Source: Thermasporomyces composti | Lineage (GTDB): Bacteria; Actinomycetota; Actinomycetes; Propionibacteriales; Actinopolymorphaceae | DNA length: 64,000 bases | Direction of reading: 5' to 3' | NCBI RefSeq assembly: GCF_003386795.1 | Contig: NZ_QTUC01000001.1 | Coordinates: forward strand, 3,968,001-4,032,000 | Shown: in pieces, positions 23,045-32,249 of the stretch | Numbering within the stretch: the stretch's first letter is position 1 | Layout: each line of letters starts with the position of its first letter | The notes under the pieces: generated by a model | What the model saw: only the letters and a program-made list of their open reading frames with translations | Database searches by the model: none | Told to the model about the DNA's origin: nothing | Program-made: the position numbers and the translations under genes

Positions 23045-23956
23045 GTGAACGACACCACGAACGGTCCCGGTACCGAATCTGCCAAGCTGTCGTCTCTCCA
23101 GCTGTCCCGCGACGACACCGACGGTCTGGAGGACGCGCCGGCTCCGCGGGTCCGTTTCCCCACGCCGCCGCCTCTGGACCACCACGGCCCAGCTCGCATC
23201 ATCGGCATCGTCAACCAGAAGGGTGGCGTCGGCAAGACGACCACCGCGATCAACCTCGGCGCCTGCCTCGCCGAGCTCGGGCGCAAGGTGCTCCTGGTCG
23301 ACTTCGACCCGCAGGCGTCGCTGACCATCGGTTTGGGGATCGACCCACTCTCGCTCGACGGGTCCACCTACGACCTGGTGATCGACCCCGAGACCACCGC
23401 CGAAGACATCCGGGTCAAGACCTGCGTGGACGGCATGGATCTGCTGCCCTCCGACATTTCCCTCTCCGGCGCGGAGATCCAGCTGGTCAGCGAGGTGGCC
23501 CGGGAGACGACGTTGTCGCGGGAGCTCGAGCCGCTCCGGCCCGACTACGACTTCATCCTCATCGACTGCCAGCCGTCCCTCGGCCTGCTCACGGTCAACG
23601 CCCTGACCGCTGCCGACGGCGTGATCATTCCCCTCGAGTGCGAGTACTTCGCGTTGCGCGGTCTCGGCTTCCTCGTTGATAAGACGATCAAGACCGTCCA
23701 GCAGCGGATCAACCCCAAACTGCGCATCGAGGGCATCCTGGCCACGATGTTCGACATGCGTACCGTGCACGCGCGCGAGATCCTCGAGGAGGTCGTGGAG
23801 CGCTTCGGCGAGACCGTCTTCCACACGATCATCTCCCGGACGGTGCGGTTCCCCGAGACCAACAAGCTCGGTGAGCCGATCACGACGTACGCGCCGAACA
23901 GTCTGGCCGCCGAGGCCTACCGTCAGCTCGCTCGTGAGCTTCTGTCCCGGCTGTGA
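23045..23956 (+). CDS. ParA/Soj family partition ATPase (Rv1708-like)
   Basis: A 303-residue deviant-Walker ATPase of the ParA/MinD superfamily. Walker A is '[20 protein letters not shown]' (from residue 58), switch I '[16 protein letters not shown]', Walker B '[18 protein letters not shown]'. There is no adjacent parB, and it leads the scpA-scpB genes, so it is the orphan ParA of this cluster rather than the origin-linked copy; a role in chromosome organisation with SMC-ScpAB is plausible. Start GTG 23045 is preceded by 'aggagg' (23029-23034); an in-frame ATG 23021 lies before that site. Its TGA overlaps scpA. Confidence 0.9.
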   Translation: MNDTTNGPGTESAKLSSLQLSRDDTDGLEDAPAPRVRFPTPPPLDHHGPARIIGIVNQKGGVGKTTTAINLGACLAELGRKVLLVDFDPQASLTIGLGIDPLSLDGSTYDLVIDPETTAEDIRVKTCVDGMDLLPSDISLSGAEIQLVSEVARETTLSRELEPLRPDYDFILIDCQPSLGLLTVNALTAADGVIIPLECEYFALRGLGFLVDKTIKTVQQRINPKLRIEGILATMFDMRTVHAREILEEVVERFGETVFHTIISRTVRFPETNKLGEPITTYAPNSLAAEAYRQLARELLSRL

Positions 23957-24924
23957 CGGCGACATCGGGAGTGACCGGTACCGACCTCGACCCGGGTGAC
24001 CTGGCGGTGCCGGAGCGGACGGAGTCGGACGGTTTCACGGTTCGGCTGGAGAACTTCGAGGGTCCCTTCGACCTGCTGCTCGCGCTCATCTCCAAGCACA
24101 AGCTCGACATCACCGAGGTGGCGTTGTCGGTCGTCACCGACGAGTTCATCGAGTACATCCGGGCCAAGGGGCCGGAGTGGGACCTCGACCAGGCGACCGA
24201 GTTCCTCGTGGTCGCGGCGACATTGCTGGACCTGAAAGCGGCCCGGCTGTTGCCGCAGGGCGAGGTGGAGGACGAGGAGGATCTCGCGCTGCTGGAGGCG
24301 CGGGACCTGCTGTTCGCCCGCCTGCTGCAGTACCGCGCCTACAAGCAGGTCGCGGCGATCCTCGCGGACCGGATGGCCAAGGAGGCGCGCCGGTTCCCCC
24401 GGGCGGTGGGCATGGAGGAGCGCTACAGCAAACTGCTCCCCGAGGTGCTCATCGGCCTGGGAGTGGAGGAGTTCGCCCGGCTCGCGGCCAAGGTGCTGCA
24501 GCCCAAGCCGGAGCCGGTGCTCCCGCTCCACCACCTCCATCAGCCGCGGGTCAGCGTGCGGGAGCAGGCGGCGGTGCTGGTGGAGCGCCTGCGGCGGGTC
24601 CGGTCCGCGACGTTTCGGGCCCTGACGGCCGACTCGCCGAACCTCATGACGACGATCGCCCGGTTTCTCGCGCTCTTGGAGCTGTTCCGAGAAGGCGTCG
24701 TCGCGTTCGAGCAGGCCGCGCCGCTCGCGGAGCTCACCATCCGGTGGTCTGGGAGCGAGGAGGGAGAGATCTCGGTCGGGGACGAGTTCGATGAGGACGA
24801 CGGCCCGGACTCCACCGGCGACGACTCGGAGGCTCGACCGGGATCGTCGGAGGACTCGCCTCCGGAGCAGGATGGTCACGAGGAGCCCGTGACGGAGGAG
24901 CAGCGAACGGGAGAGGTGTCGTGA
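23953..24924 (+). CDS. scpA: Segregation and condensation protein A (kleisin)
   Basis: Kleisin subunit bridging SMC heads in the bacterial condensin. A 323-residue protein. The N-terminal SMC-neck-binding helices are '[20 protein letters not shown]', then '[19 protein letters not shown]'. The C-terminal winged-helix segment is '[20 protein letters not shown]', followed by an acidic 55-residue tail richer than usual in Glu/Asp. The start GTG 23953 and stop overlap both neighbours by four bases, so parA-like, scpA, scpB and rluB form one translationally coupled unit. Confidence 0.94.
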   Translation: MTATSGVTGTDLDPGDLAVPERTESDGFTVRLENFEGPFDLLLALISKHKLDITEVALSVVTDEFIEYIRAKGPEWDLDQATEFLVVAATLLDLKAARLLPQGEVEDEEDLALLEARDLLFARLLQYRAYKQVAAILADRMAKEARRFPRAVGMEERYSKLLPEVLIGLGVEEFARLAAKVLQPKPEPVLPLHHLHQPRVSVREQAAVLVERLRRVRSATFRALTADSPNLMTTIARFLALLELFREGVVAFEQAAPLAELTIRWSGSEEGEISVGDEFDEDDGPDSTGDDSEARPGSSEDSPPEQDGHEEPVTEEQRTGEVS

Positions 24925-25964
24925 CGGAAGGTGAGCGTGAGGTGCCCGAGAGCGCTGGCACGGAGCGGTCGGCCGACGACGTGTGGGCCGAGACCTCGGG
25001 CACCGCGGACGTGCGCGCCGACGCCGCGGTCGAGGCCGCTGGGGCGGCCGAGGGTGCTGGGGCGGCCGAGGACACCGACGACTCCGGTGCTCGCGAAGCC
25101 GAGGCGGACGGCCTCGACGTCACGATGCCCGACGATCTCTTCGGACCCATCGAGGCGATCATGATGGTGGTCGACGAGCCACTTCCGGCGATCACCCTCG
25201 CGCAGGTGCTCGACCGACCCGTACCGGAGGTGGAAGAGGCCCTCCAGAAGCTGGCCGAGTCCTACACCGCCGAGGGACGCGGCTTCGAGCTTCGGCAGGT
25301 TGGGGGCGGCTGGCGCTTCTACACCCGCGAGAAGTACGCGGAGATCGTCGAGCGCTTCGTCCTCGATGGCCAGCAGGCCAAGCTCACCCAAGCTGCCCTG
25401 GAGACGCTGGCCGTGGTCGCGTACCAGCAGCCGGTCAGCCGGGCTCGGGTGTCGGCCATCCGTGGTGTCAACTGCGACGGCGTCGTGCGCACCCTCCTGG
25501 CCCGGGGCCTCATCGAGGAGGCTGGGACCGATCGGGAAAGCGGCGCGACCCTGTACCGGACGACCTCGTACTTCCTGGAGCGTCTGGGGCTTCGGTCGCT
25601 CGACGAGCTGCCGAGCTTGGCGCCCTACCTGCCTGAGGTCGACGAGGTGGAGCAGGAGGAAGCGATTGCTCCCGCCGCCACCGACGTCGGTGTGCCGGGT
25701 GCTGGCGGGTCCGACGGTTCGGAGCCGACCGTGTCGTCGGAGGTAGAGAGCGACGAGAGCAAAGTGCGCGTGGACGGCGGGGGCGCTTCTGAGACCGACG
25801 CGGCCGGCGTGGAGCCTCGCGTGGACGATGGCGGTGGCGGCGAGGAACGGACCGCCGGAGCAGGTGGTGCCGAGGCGGATGGCGCCGACGCAGCCGCCGT
25901 CAGTGGGACGCGTGTTGAGAACACCGACGCCCAAGCTGTGTCGTGGGAGAGACCGGGGGCATGA
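24921..25964 (+). CDS. scpB: Segregation and condensation protein B
   Basis: Partner of ScpA in the SMC complex. The two winged-helix domains lie at about 75-235: 'PIEAIMMVVDEPLPAITLAQ', 'EGRGFELRQVGGGWRFYT', 'TQAALETLAVVAYQQPVSRA'. At 347 residues it is much longer than the usual roughly 190-250. The N-terminal 70 residues are Ala/Glu-rich and contain an 18-base tandem repeat (about 25038-25072, protein AGAAEG/AGAAED). The C-terminal 110 residues are acidic, Gly/Ala/Ser-rich low-complexity. Both extensions are probably disordered. Confidence 0.92.
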   Translation: MTEGEREVPESAGTERSADDVWAETSGTADVRADAAVEAAGAAEGAGAAEDTDDSGAREAEADGLDVTMPDDLFGPIEAIMMVVDEPLPAITLAQVLDRPVPEVEEALQKLAESYTAEGRGFELRQVGGGWRFYTREKYAEIVERFVLDGQQAKLTQAALETLAVVAYQQPVSRARVSAIRGVNCDGVVRTLLARGLIEEAGTDRESGATLYRTTSYFLERLGLRSLDELPSLAPYLPEVDEVEQEEAIAPAATDVGVPGAGGSDGSEPTVSSEVESDESKVRVDGGGASETDAAGVEPRVDDGGGGEERTAGAGGAEADGADAAAVSGTRVENTDAQAVSWERPGA

Positions 25965-26722
25965 ACGAGCCAACTGACCGGCAAACCGAGGACCAGCCCA
26001 CGGGTGTCCGTCTGCAGAAGGTGCTCTCGCAGGCCGGGGTGGCCAGCCGTCGCGCCGCCGAGGACCTCATCCGGGCGGGACGGGTCGAGGTCAACGGCCA
26101 GGTCGTCACGATCCTGGGTACCCGTGTCGACCCGTCCCGTGACGTCGTCCGCGTCGACGGGGAACGCGTCCCGGTCGACGTGAGCAAGGTCTACCTCGCG
26201 CTCAACAAGCCTCGCGGTGTGGTGAGCACGATGAGCGACCCTCAGGGACGGCCGTGTCTCGGCGACCTGGTCCGCGACCGTAAGGAGCGGCTCTACCACG
26301 TGGGGCGGCTGGACACCGACACGGAGGGGCTCCTCCTGCTCGTCAACGACGGCGAGTTCGCGCACCGGATGGCGCATCCGTCCTATGAGGTTCCGAAGAC
26401 CTACGTGGCCGAGGTTCCTGGCCCGGTGCCAGCCCGGGTCGGTCGCATGCTGCGCGCCGGAATCGAGCTGGAGGACGGCCCGGCTCGCGTCGACTCGTTC
26501 CGAGTGCTGCAGCAGGTGGGCCGCCGGGCGATGGTGGAGCTGGTCCTCCACGAGGGCCGTAAGCACATCGTGCGCCGCATGCTCGCCGAGGTGGGCCATC
26601 CTGTTCGTCGGTTGGCGCGGACCGCGATCGGACCGGTCAAGCTCGGCAACCTGCGACCAGGCGAAACCCGACCGCTGACCCGGCGAGAGCTCGGTCAGCT
26701 CCTGGACGCCGTGGGTCTGTGA
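25961..26722 (+). CDS. rluB: Pseudouridine synthase RluB/RsuA family
   Basis: Isomerises a uridine in rRNA (RluB acts on 23S U2605 in E. coli). A 253-residue protein with an S4 domain ('VRLQKVLSQAGVASRRAAED'), a catalytic domain with Asp118 in 'GRLDTDTEGLLLLVNDG', and 'VLHEGRKHIVRRMLAEVGHP'. The start ATG 25961 overlaps the scpB TGA (ATGA). It is the last gene of the ScpAB unit, as in M. tuberculosis (Rv1711). Confidence 0.93.
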   Translation: MNEPTDRQTEDQPTGVRLQKVLSQAGVASRRAAEDLIRAGRVEVNGQVVTILGTRVDPSRDVVRVDGERVPVDVSKVYLALNKPRGVVSTMSDPQGRPCLGDLVRDRKERLYHVGRLDTDTEGLLLLVNDGEFAHRMAHPSYEVPKTYVAEVPGPVPARVGRMLRAGIELEDGPARVDSFRVLQQVGRRAMVELVLHEGRKHIVRRMLAEVGHPVRRLARTAIGPVKLGNLRPGETRPLTRRELGQLLDAVGL

Positions 26723-26867
26723 GCCCGCGCCTGTTGCGCCGGTGCGGACTGCCGGACGACGCGAGGAGGCTGTGCCCCGTTAGGCTCGGGGCCTACCTGA
26801 GGGCTGGGACGACGGAACGCCGCACCACGCGGCTCCGTTCTCGGCGGACGGTGGACCAGGGACTGCG

Positions 26868-28424
26868 ATGAGCGTGAGTGCGACGAGGCCGGGAACGACC
26901 GTCGGGCGCTATCGGCTCGACGAGCTGCTCAACACCGGCGGGATGGGTGAGGTCTGGCGGGCCTACGACACCACGCTGGGTCGCCAGGTCGCGGTCAAGC
27001 TCTTGCTCGCCGGGGTCAACGAGCCCGCCGACCGGCGACGCTTCATTCGCGAGGCCCGCGCCGCCGCACAGCTCAACCACCCCAATGTCGTCGCGATCTT
27101 CGACGTCGGCGACTGGTCGGGCCGACCGTACCTCGTCATGGAGCTGCTCGACGGACGCACGCTCGCGGAGGAGCTGCACGAACGCGGGCCACTCCCCGTC
27201 GAGGAAGTCCGCGACCTGGCGGCGCAGGCGGCGAGCGCGCTGCACGCCGCGCACTCGGCCGGGGTGGTGCACCGCGACATCAAGCCGAGCAACCTGTTCC
27301 GGACGCGCGAGGGTGCTCTGAAGATCCTCGACTTCGGGATCGCGCGGGTGCTCGACGAGGCGTCCACGCGGCTCACCCGTACCGGGACGGTCGTCGGCAC
27401 GGCGGCCTACCTCGCGCCGGAGCAGGCGCGCGGCCAGGAAGCCGACGCTCGCACCGACCTCTACGCCCTGGGATGCGTGATCTACCAGCTGCTCTGCGGA
27501 CGGGCACCGTTCACCGGTGGTGTGACCGAGGTGATCTACGCCCACGTGCACACGCCGCCGGAGCCTCCCTCCCGGCTGCGTGCGGACGTTCCCCCCGACC
27601 TCGAAGCACTGGTGCTCGCGCTGCTGGCGAAGAATCCCAACGAGCGTCCCCGCGACGCCGCCCAGGTCCGGACCGCTCTCCTCGCCAGGTCGCGGGCGCC
27701 CACCGTCGTCCTGAGCCCCCGGGCGAGCGTGGGCACCCAAGACCCGGGCGGGCTCGGCGGTTCGCACAGCGTTGCCGGTTCGGGTGGGGAGGTCGGTGAT
27801 CCGACCCGACCACTGACGGTGGACATCCGGGCTGGGGAGGGCACAGGGCGTCGGCGCCGCTGGCTGCCGTGGGTGGTCGTGGCGGCCGCTGTCGCGGGTC
27901 TGGTGGCGCTCGCCACGCTCCTTCCGGGCACGGTGCTTCCGGGACTGGGGGCGCCACAGACGCCCTCGGCGGGGGAGACCGCGCGACCCTCCTCCGGCGT
28001 CGGTCAGTCGGCGAGTCCAGCCCCGACTGACACGCCCAGTCCCTCCTCGACACCTCCACCGACTCCCCTCAGCCAGGCGACGACGCCGGTACCTGAGATC
28101 GGCACCTACACCTGGCTGCGTCGCCTGGATGCCGCGCTCGCCCTGCTGGCGACGACGGGGGCGGACCGCGACGTCGTGGACAAGCTCCGGGACCGGGTCG
28201 ACGACGCGCTCCAGGCACTCGACGAGGGCCGGGAGGGGAAGGCACGCAAGGAGGTCGTCAGGCTGCTCCGCGACCTGCGGAAGGCCCGCGACAAGGGTGA
28301 CCTCGAGGTGAGGGGTCCGCTCGCGGACCTCCTGAAGCTCCCTGGGGAGGACGGTCGATGGGGCGAGCGCGACGGACAGAACGATGATGGGCCGCCGAAG
28401 CGACGGCGAGGCGGCAACGACTGA
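26868..28424 (+). CDS. Membrane serine/threonine protein kinase (PknB type)
   Basis: A 518-residue Hanks-type kinase. Glycine loop 'NTGGMGEVWRAYD', catalytic Lys44 in 'VAVKLLLAG', catalytic loop 'HRDIKPSN' (Asp137), DFG at 155-157, activation loop with several Thr (170-178), APE-like 'APEQARG'. A single membrane helix follows at 333-354, then a Pro/Ser/Thr-rich external stalk and a helical C-terminal segment (about 415-490). No PASTA repeats are seen, so it is not the peptidoglycan-sensing PknB itself. ATG 26868 follows 'accagggactgcg', a weak site. Confidence 0.9.
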   Translation: MSVSATRPGTTVGRYRLDELLNTGGMGEVWRAYDTTLGRQVAVKLLLAGVNEPADRRRFIREARAAAQLNHPNVVAIFDVGDWSGRPYLVMELLDGRTLAEELHERGPLPVEEVRDLAAQAASALHAAHSAGVVHRDIKPSNLFRTREGALKILDFGIARVLDEASTRLTRTGTVVGTAAYLAPEQARGQEADARTDLYALGCVIYQLLCGRAPFTGGVTEVIYAHVHTPPEPPSRLRADVPPDLEALVLALLAKNPNERPRDAAQVRTALLARSRAPTVVLSPRASVGTQDPGGLGGSHSVAGSGGEVGDPTRPLTVDIRAGEGTGRRRRWLPWVVVAAAVAGLVALATLLPGTVLPGLGAPQTPSAGETARPSSGVGQSASPAPTDTPSPSSTPPPTPLSQATTPVPEIGTYTWLRRLDAALALLATTGADRDVVDKLRDRVDDALQALDEGREGKARKEVVRLLRDLRKARDKGDLEVRGPLADLLKLPGEDGRWGERDGQNDDGPPKRRRGGND

Positions 28425-28439
28425 GGGGGAGTGCGTGGG

Positions 28440-29177
28440 ATGGACGTGATCCGCTGGCACGAGCAGACCCGGGAGCAACTGAGTGCCGTGCTGCCCGACG
28501 CTCTCGTGGTGCTTCCGGTGGGCGCGACCGAACAGCACGGCCCCCACTTGGCCACGGGAACCGACGCGCTCCTCGCCGAGACCGCGGCGAGCCGCGCGGC
28601 TGCCCGTGCCGCCGCTTCCTCGCCACGTCCGCTCGTCCTGACGCCCACGCTGCCGTTCGGTGCCTCCGATCACCATCTCCCGTTCGGAGGCACGCTCTCC
28701 TTGCGGGCGGAGACGTTGCTGGACGTCCTGGTGGACGTGATCCGATCCATTGCCCGGTGCGGCGGGCGCCGCCTGGTGATCGTCAACGGGCACGGCGGCA
28801 ACCGCGGCATCTGCTCGGCGGCGGCCGCGGCGGCATCCGTCCGTTACCCGATCGCGGTGGGCTACCTCGACTACTGGGACGCCGCGACCGAGGCGGACCT
28901 GCGGGGAACGCCGCTCCCCGGGCACGCGGGTGGCTTCGAGACCTCGCTCGTGCTCGCGGTCGCGCCCCACTGGGTGGGGGAGCGGACCGAACGCGTCGAC
29001 GTGCCGTCCGTCCCGGCCGTCGACGGGATCGAGCTTCATCGGCAAGCCTCCTGGCACGAGCAGGGCGGGTTCACCGACGAGCCGGCCCGGGCCACCGCCG
29101 AAATGGGACGGGAGTGGCTCGACCACCTGGTCGACCGGCTGGCCGATCGGCTCGTCGAGCTGGCCAAGGCGCTGTAG
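28440..29177 (+). CDS. Creatininase family amidohydrolase
   Basis: A 245-residue metal-dependent cyclic-amide hydrolase-like protein (creatininase, MftE and related). Metal-binding motifs: 'LPVGATEQHGPHLATGTDAL' (Glu, His, Asp) and 'VIVNGHGGNRGI'. The family includes the mycofactocin peptidase MftE, but no mycofactocin genes are nearby, so the substrate is open. ATG 28440 is preferred because 'ggggga' lies nine bases upstream; a GTG at 28431 abuts that site. It starts 15 bases after the kinase stop. Confidence 0.85.
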   Translation: MDVIRWHEQTREQLSAVLPDALVVLPVGATEQHGPHLATGTDALLAETAASRAAARAAASSPRPLVLTPTLPFGASDHHLPFGGTLSLRAETLLDVLVDVIRSIARCGGRRLVIVNGHGGNRGICSAAAAAASVRYPIAVGYLDYWDAATEADLRGTPLPGHAGGFETSLVLAVAPHWVGERTERVDVPSVPAVDGIELHRQASWHEQGGFTDEPARATAEMGREWLDHLVDRLADRLVELAKAL

Positions 29178-29219
29178 TCGGACGTGCCCGCCGAGCGCCT
29201 CGTCTCGGGCCGCGTCTTC

Positions 29220-29530
29220 GTGACCTCAGCGAGTACCTCGCCACTCGGCTCCGGGCCCAGATCGACGAGGGCGACCCGGACGCCATGGTCGCCGTGCTCG
29301 GTCCTACGTCGCCGGCTACCACGCGGCCTACCCGTTGACCGAGCGCGAGCGAGTCGCCGTCGCGCCGCTCCTCTTCAACCGTCCTGGTCGGCAGTGCCCG
29401 ATGGTGTCTGTTCGGCTGGGTGCCTGACCCGGCCGGCTACGAACGAAACCTCCGGGCCATCGCGTGGGTCACGTCCCGCTACGAGCGACTGGCCAGTGCG
29501 GCCGCACTCAACGATCCGGCCCGGGGATGA
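29220..29530 (+). pseudogene. Frameshifted remnant, possibly the C-terminus of an aminoglycoside-phosphotransferase-like kinase
   Basis: Three protein-like pieces in changing forward frames: 'DLSEYLATRLRAQIDEGD' (from 29222), then 'YVAGYHAAYPLTERERVAVA' (from about 29305), then 'GWVPDPAGYERNLRAIAWVT' (from about 29420, ending in TGA near 29529). Joined by two frame changes they read like the C-terminal helices of phosphotransferase-type kinases. No start, catalytic loop or intact frame exists. The rest of the 421-base gap 29178-29598 shows nothing else. Confidence 0.42.
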
Positions 29531-29598
29531 CGCGCTGTGCTCGACTGACTCTCGGCACAGTGGCGAGGGCGTGGAGGAACCGGCTCGAAAGCTGATCC

Positions 29599-30072
29599 TC
29601 AGCCGTCGCGGCGTCCCCGGTCCGGGAAGGCGGCCAGGAGCCGCTGAGCCATCTGTGCGATCTGATTGCTCGACTCCTTGGCGGCCTGCAGGATCTCGCC
29701 GAGGTTGGCTTCCATCTGCGGGAGGTTGGCCACGAGGTTCTGAGGATTCATCGTGGATCCGAAGGTCTCCTGCGCGACCTCGGCGGTCTGGCGTCGGAAG
29801 TCGTCGCGCGCCTCGTTGACGAGCCGCTCGATGGTCGCCGCGAGGTCCTCCGACGGCATGCGGAGCGCGCGCGGGTCGAGCTGCAGGTCGTGCACGCCGC
29901 GAGGCTCCGAGTACGCCACGCTGATGCGGCCGTCCTCACTCTCCGCGCGGCCGACGAGCGATTTGATTCGCTCCTGCAGCTCCTGCAAGCGACCCATCTG
30001 ATCCCGCTGCGCCAGTTCGATCTGTGCCGGGTCGCGAAGGGAGAAGTCGGGGAGGTCATCGAACCCAAACAT
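29599..30072 (-). CDS. YbaB/EbfC family nucleoid-associated-like protein
   Basis: A 157-residue, mostly helical protein. The 'QMGRLQELQERIKSLVGRAE' coiled coil followed by a small beta segment ('VHDLQLDPRALRM') and a helix 'DLAATIERLVNEARDDFRR' is the YbaB/EbfC layout. Actinobacteria often carry such divergent copies beside WXG100/Esx-type genes, as in the EspL-like proteins. It is the last of four leftward genes, 34 bases after the membrane protein gene. Confidence 0.72.
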   Translation of the reverse strand: MFGFDDLPDFSLRDPAQIELAQRDQMGRLQELQERIKSLVGRAESEDGRISVAYSEPRGVHDLQLDPRALRMPSEDLAATIERLVNEARDDFRRQTAEVAQETFGSTMNPQNLVANLPQMEANLGEILQAAKESSNQIAQMAQRLLAAFPDRGRRDG

Positions 30073-30106
30073 TGCCGGTCCTTACGTGTCCGTGGGTTGG
30101 CCGAGG

Positions 30107-31060
30107 TCAGGCAGTCGCGTGCTGCGTGCCCCAGTCGACGTCGCCGAACGGTCCGCTCTCCGGGTTTCCCCAGGTGTCGCTGAACCACGGGCTTCCGTGC
30201 AGGACCGAGCCTCCGGCCCACGGCGACCTCGCGCCGTACTTGGCGGTGAGGTTGTTCTCGAACCGCTGGATGTATCCGCGCGCCGCGTCGTCGAGCCCGC
30301 TGACCAAGGCCTGGCCGAGGTCGATGACCGTCTGCAGGCCTCCTCCGAGGAAGATCTGGGTGACGACGCTCAGGCCCGTGAGGGCGCCGAGGATGCCGGC
30401 CCAAGCGTGCTGCATGGCCGTAAGGGCGGTGTTGAAGCCCTTGACGAAGGTGTGGCACATGGTCGCCAGGCGGTTGCCCCACATCTCCACCTGCAGTCCC
30501 CACCCCAGCGACCAGGGGAGCAACGCCATCGCCACCCAGAAGGCGATGGCGAGCGCGAACAACGCGACAGCGAAAGCGAAGAGGACGGTGATCAGGATGA
30601 AGATCAGGAACGTCAAGATGATCGTGAAGGTGCCCGTCATGAGGCAGACCATCTGGGTGAGGCCAATGCGCTTGATGTAGTCCTGCGCCTTGCCCTCGAA
30701 CGCCTCGCGATCGTCGGCCTGCCAGACGTCGTCGTCGATCCGGTCGAGCTGTCGTCTCACTTCGTCGGCCGCTTGGGCGCCGAAGTTCCCGGAGCGGAAC
30801 AGTGCCACGCAGGCCTGCCCCATCGCCTGGGTGTCGGTCTGCGCAAGGACCGCTTCGCGCACCAGGGGAATGGCGGTGGGGAAGGCGAATGACGCGGTGA
30901 GCATCATGGCCCAGGCGGCCTGCGCCATCGCCGCGCCCGGCGTCAGGATGCCGACGACAGCCTCGGCCGGGTTGCTGTAGTCGGCGCTGGTCATCGGCTC
31001 CCAGTAGTCGCCGGTCGTCGTGGAGGGCCGGAAGTACTCGAGAGCACCACTCACGGGCAA
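30107..31060 (-). CDS. Membrane protein with WXG100-like helical segment
   Basis: A 317-residue protein of no family I can name. Around residues 105-135 the pattern 'DDDVWQADDREAFEGKAQDY' resembles the C-terminal helix of WXG100-like proteins. A very hydrophobic stretch (about 142-185, two to three membrane helices, 'IILTFLIFILITVLFAFAVA') follows, and further helices 'AGILGALTGLSVVTQIFLGG' precede a hydrophilic, Trp/Gly-rich C-terminus. It may be a membrane-attached Esx-related effector or scaffold. It lies 45 bases after the small helical gene upstream. Confidence 0.6.
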   Translation of the reverse strand: MPVSGALEYFRPSTTTGDYWEPMTSADYSNPAEAVVGILTPGAAMAQAAWAMMLTASFAFPTAIPLVREAVLAQTDTQAMGQACVALFRSGNFGAQAADEVRRQLDRIDDDVWQADDREAFEGKAQDYIKRIGLTQMVCLMTGTFTIILTFLIFILITVLFAFAVALFALAIAFWVAMALLPWSLGWGLQVEMWGNRLATMCHTFVKGFNTALTAMQHAWAGILGALTGLSVVTQIFLGGGLQTVIDLGQALVSGLDDAARGYIQRFENNLTAKYGARSPWAGGSVLHGSPWFSDTWGNPESGPFGDVDWGTQHATA

Positions 31061-31105
31061 CGTCTCCAGTCGATGTCGGGTCGGTCTTGAAGGCCTCGGC
31101 GGGGA

Positions 31106-31411
31106 TCAGTCGGTCTTCAACGTGCTCTTCTGCTCGGCCTCGTTCCAGTTGTCGGCCAGGTGGCGGATGGCCGACTGGACGTCTTGAGCGTCACTGATCT
31201 TGGTGTCCCAGTCCTGGGTCACGAACTCGACCGCCGCGATGTAGGCCCCGGCGTACGTGTGCTCGACCGCGGTGTAGTTGGCGATCTGAACCTTCTGCGC
31301 CTCGCGTGCCTGGTCGAGAGCCTTCTGCAGCGGCTCCCGAGTGTTCGCAGCGATCTGGTCGCCGATGTTCCGAATGAGATCCCGCGTGATACGGCGGTCG
31401 CCCCCGCTCAC
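31106..31411 (-). CDS. Small WXG100/Esx-like helical protein
   Basis: A 101-residue, all-helical hydrophilic protein without signal peptide. Its size, the helical pattern and 'LADNWNEAEQKSTLKTD' near the C-terminus resemble Esx-related secretion substrates, although a canonical WxG turn is not present. The start is GTG 31411 behind 'ggaaggggg', better supported than the GTG 24 bases further upstream. It sits with YbaB-like and membrane partners. No EccC, EccD or mycosin gene occurs in the window, so the export route is unknown. Confidence 0.6.
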   Translation of the reverse strand: MSGGDRRITRDLIRNIGDQIAANTREPLQKALDQAREAQKVQIANYTAVEHTYAGAYIAAVEFVTQDWDTKISDAQDVQSAIRHLADNWNEAEQKSTLKTD

Positions 31412-31503
31412 AGCAGCCCCCTTCCGGTGCCTCACCGCGTGTCAAGCGGCGGCCTACTCTAGCCGGGGCCGTTCGCGCTCCGAGGCGGAGGTCGCTCACG
31501 GCG

Positions 31504-32175
31504 TCAGGTGACCCGTGGTCGGTCGACATCCGGCGGCAGCGAGCCCGCGAGGTCCACCAGCACGTCGAAGACCTGCTCGATCCACGTCGCGTTGAGCGCA
31601 TACTTGTCGATCGGGCCGAGCTCCCAGGTGAGCACCGCGTCGCCGACGAAGCGGTAGGGCCGTCTCCCGCCCTGAAGGAGGCGGCGGCGAAGCTCGGGCC
31701 GCAAGAGAGCCGCCGCACCGGCGTCGTGACACCGGATGCGAAACGCTCTGTCGAACTCCTCGTCTCCCACCGTCACGTCGGCTTGTCCGAGGAGTCGTCG
31801 ACCTCGGTCCGCCAGCCCTTGTGGCGTGAGCTCGAGGGACGGGACCGCGCGTGGTAGGCGCACGACGAAGACGGCGTAGACGTCGCGCACGGTACCCCCA
31901 GCGGGGTGACGTCGTTCGTAGGAGTAGTCGAACGCCAGCACAGCGTGTCCGCGGTAGGCGCCGGAGATGACGTTGGTCGCCCGAGGGTTGGTTCCCTGGC
32001 CGAACGGTGCCCCGCGCCAGCGATCGACGAGCGTGGGGTCCTCGGGCACCCTGCTCCATCCGTGCTTGCTGAGCAACGCCTCGACGTTCCTCCGCCGCAT
32101 GCGAGCGGCCCTCCAGGCCAAGAGCGCGAGAGCGCCCGCGAGCGCCACGCCGACGACGAGCTGCCACCACTGCAC
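31504..32175 (-). CDS. Membrane-anchored protein of unknown function
   Basis: A 223-residue protein with one N-terminal membrane helix ('WQLVVGVALAGALALLAWRA', residues 4-23), then a positively charged patch and a soluble cytoplasmic beta/alpha domain. 'VISGAYRGHAVLAFDYSY' and 'FRIRCHDAGAAALLRPELR' resemble the DUF3137-like layout, but the assignment is loose. It heads the leftward four-gene set; 92 bases separate it from the Esx-like gene. Confidence 0.6.
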   Translation of the reverse strand: MQWWQLVVGVALAGALALLAWRAARMRRRNVEALLSKHGWSRVPEDPTLVDRWRGAPFGQGTNPRATNVISGAYRGHAVLAFDYSYERRHPAGGTVRDVYAVFVVRLPRAVPSLELTPQGLADRGRRLLGQADVTVGDEEFDRAFRIRCHDAGAAALLRPELRRRLLQGGRRPYRFVGDAVLTWELGPIDKYALNATWIEQVFDVLVDLAGSLPPDVDRPRVT

Positions 32176-32249
32176 GCGCCGATTCTCACAGAGCCCGCCA
32201 CGGCGCGCTCAGGCGATCCCCCGGCAGGCTCGGAGGGGCGGCCGGGAAG

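Noticed and set aside
23045-23956. Replication-origin parAB locus
   Set aside because: No parB, parS, gidB, dnaA or rnpA nearby; the gene belongs to the scpAB cluster.
26773-26791. gccccg/cggggc hairpin before the kinase gene
   Set aside because: Six-base stem without T run in a GC-rich gap; not distinguishable from chance.
26793-29126. 777-codon minus-strand frame
   Set aside because: Antisense of the Ser/Thr kinase and creatininase genes; Arg/Pro-rich with no domain.
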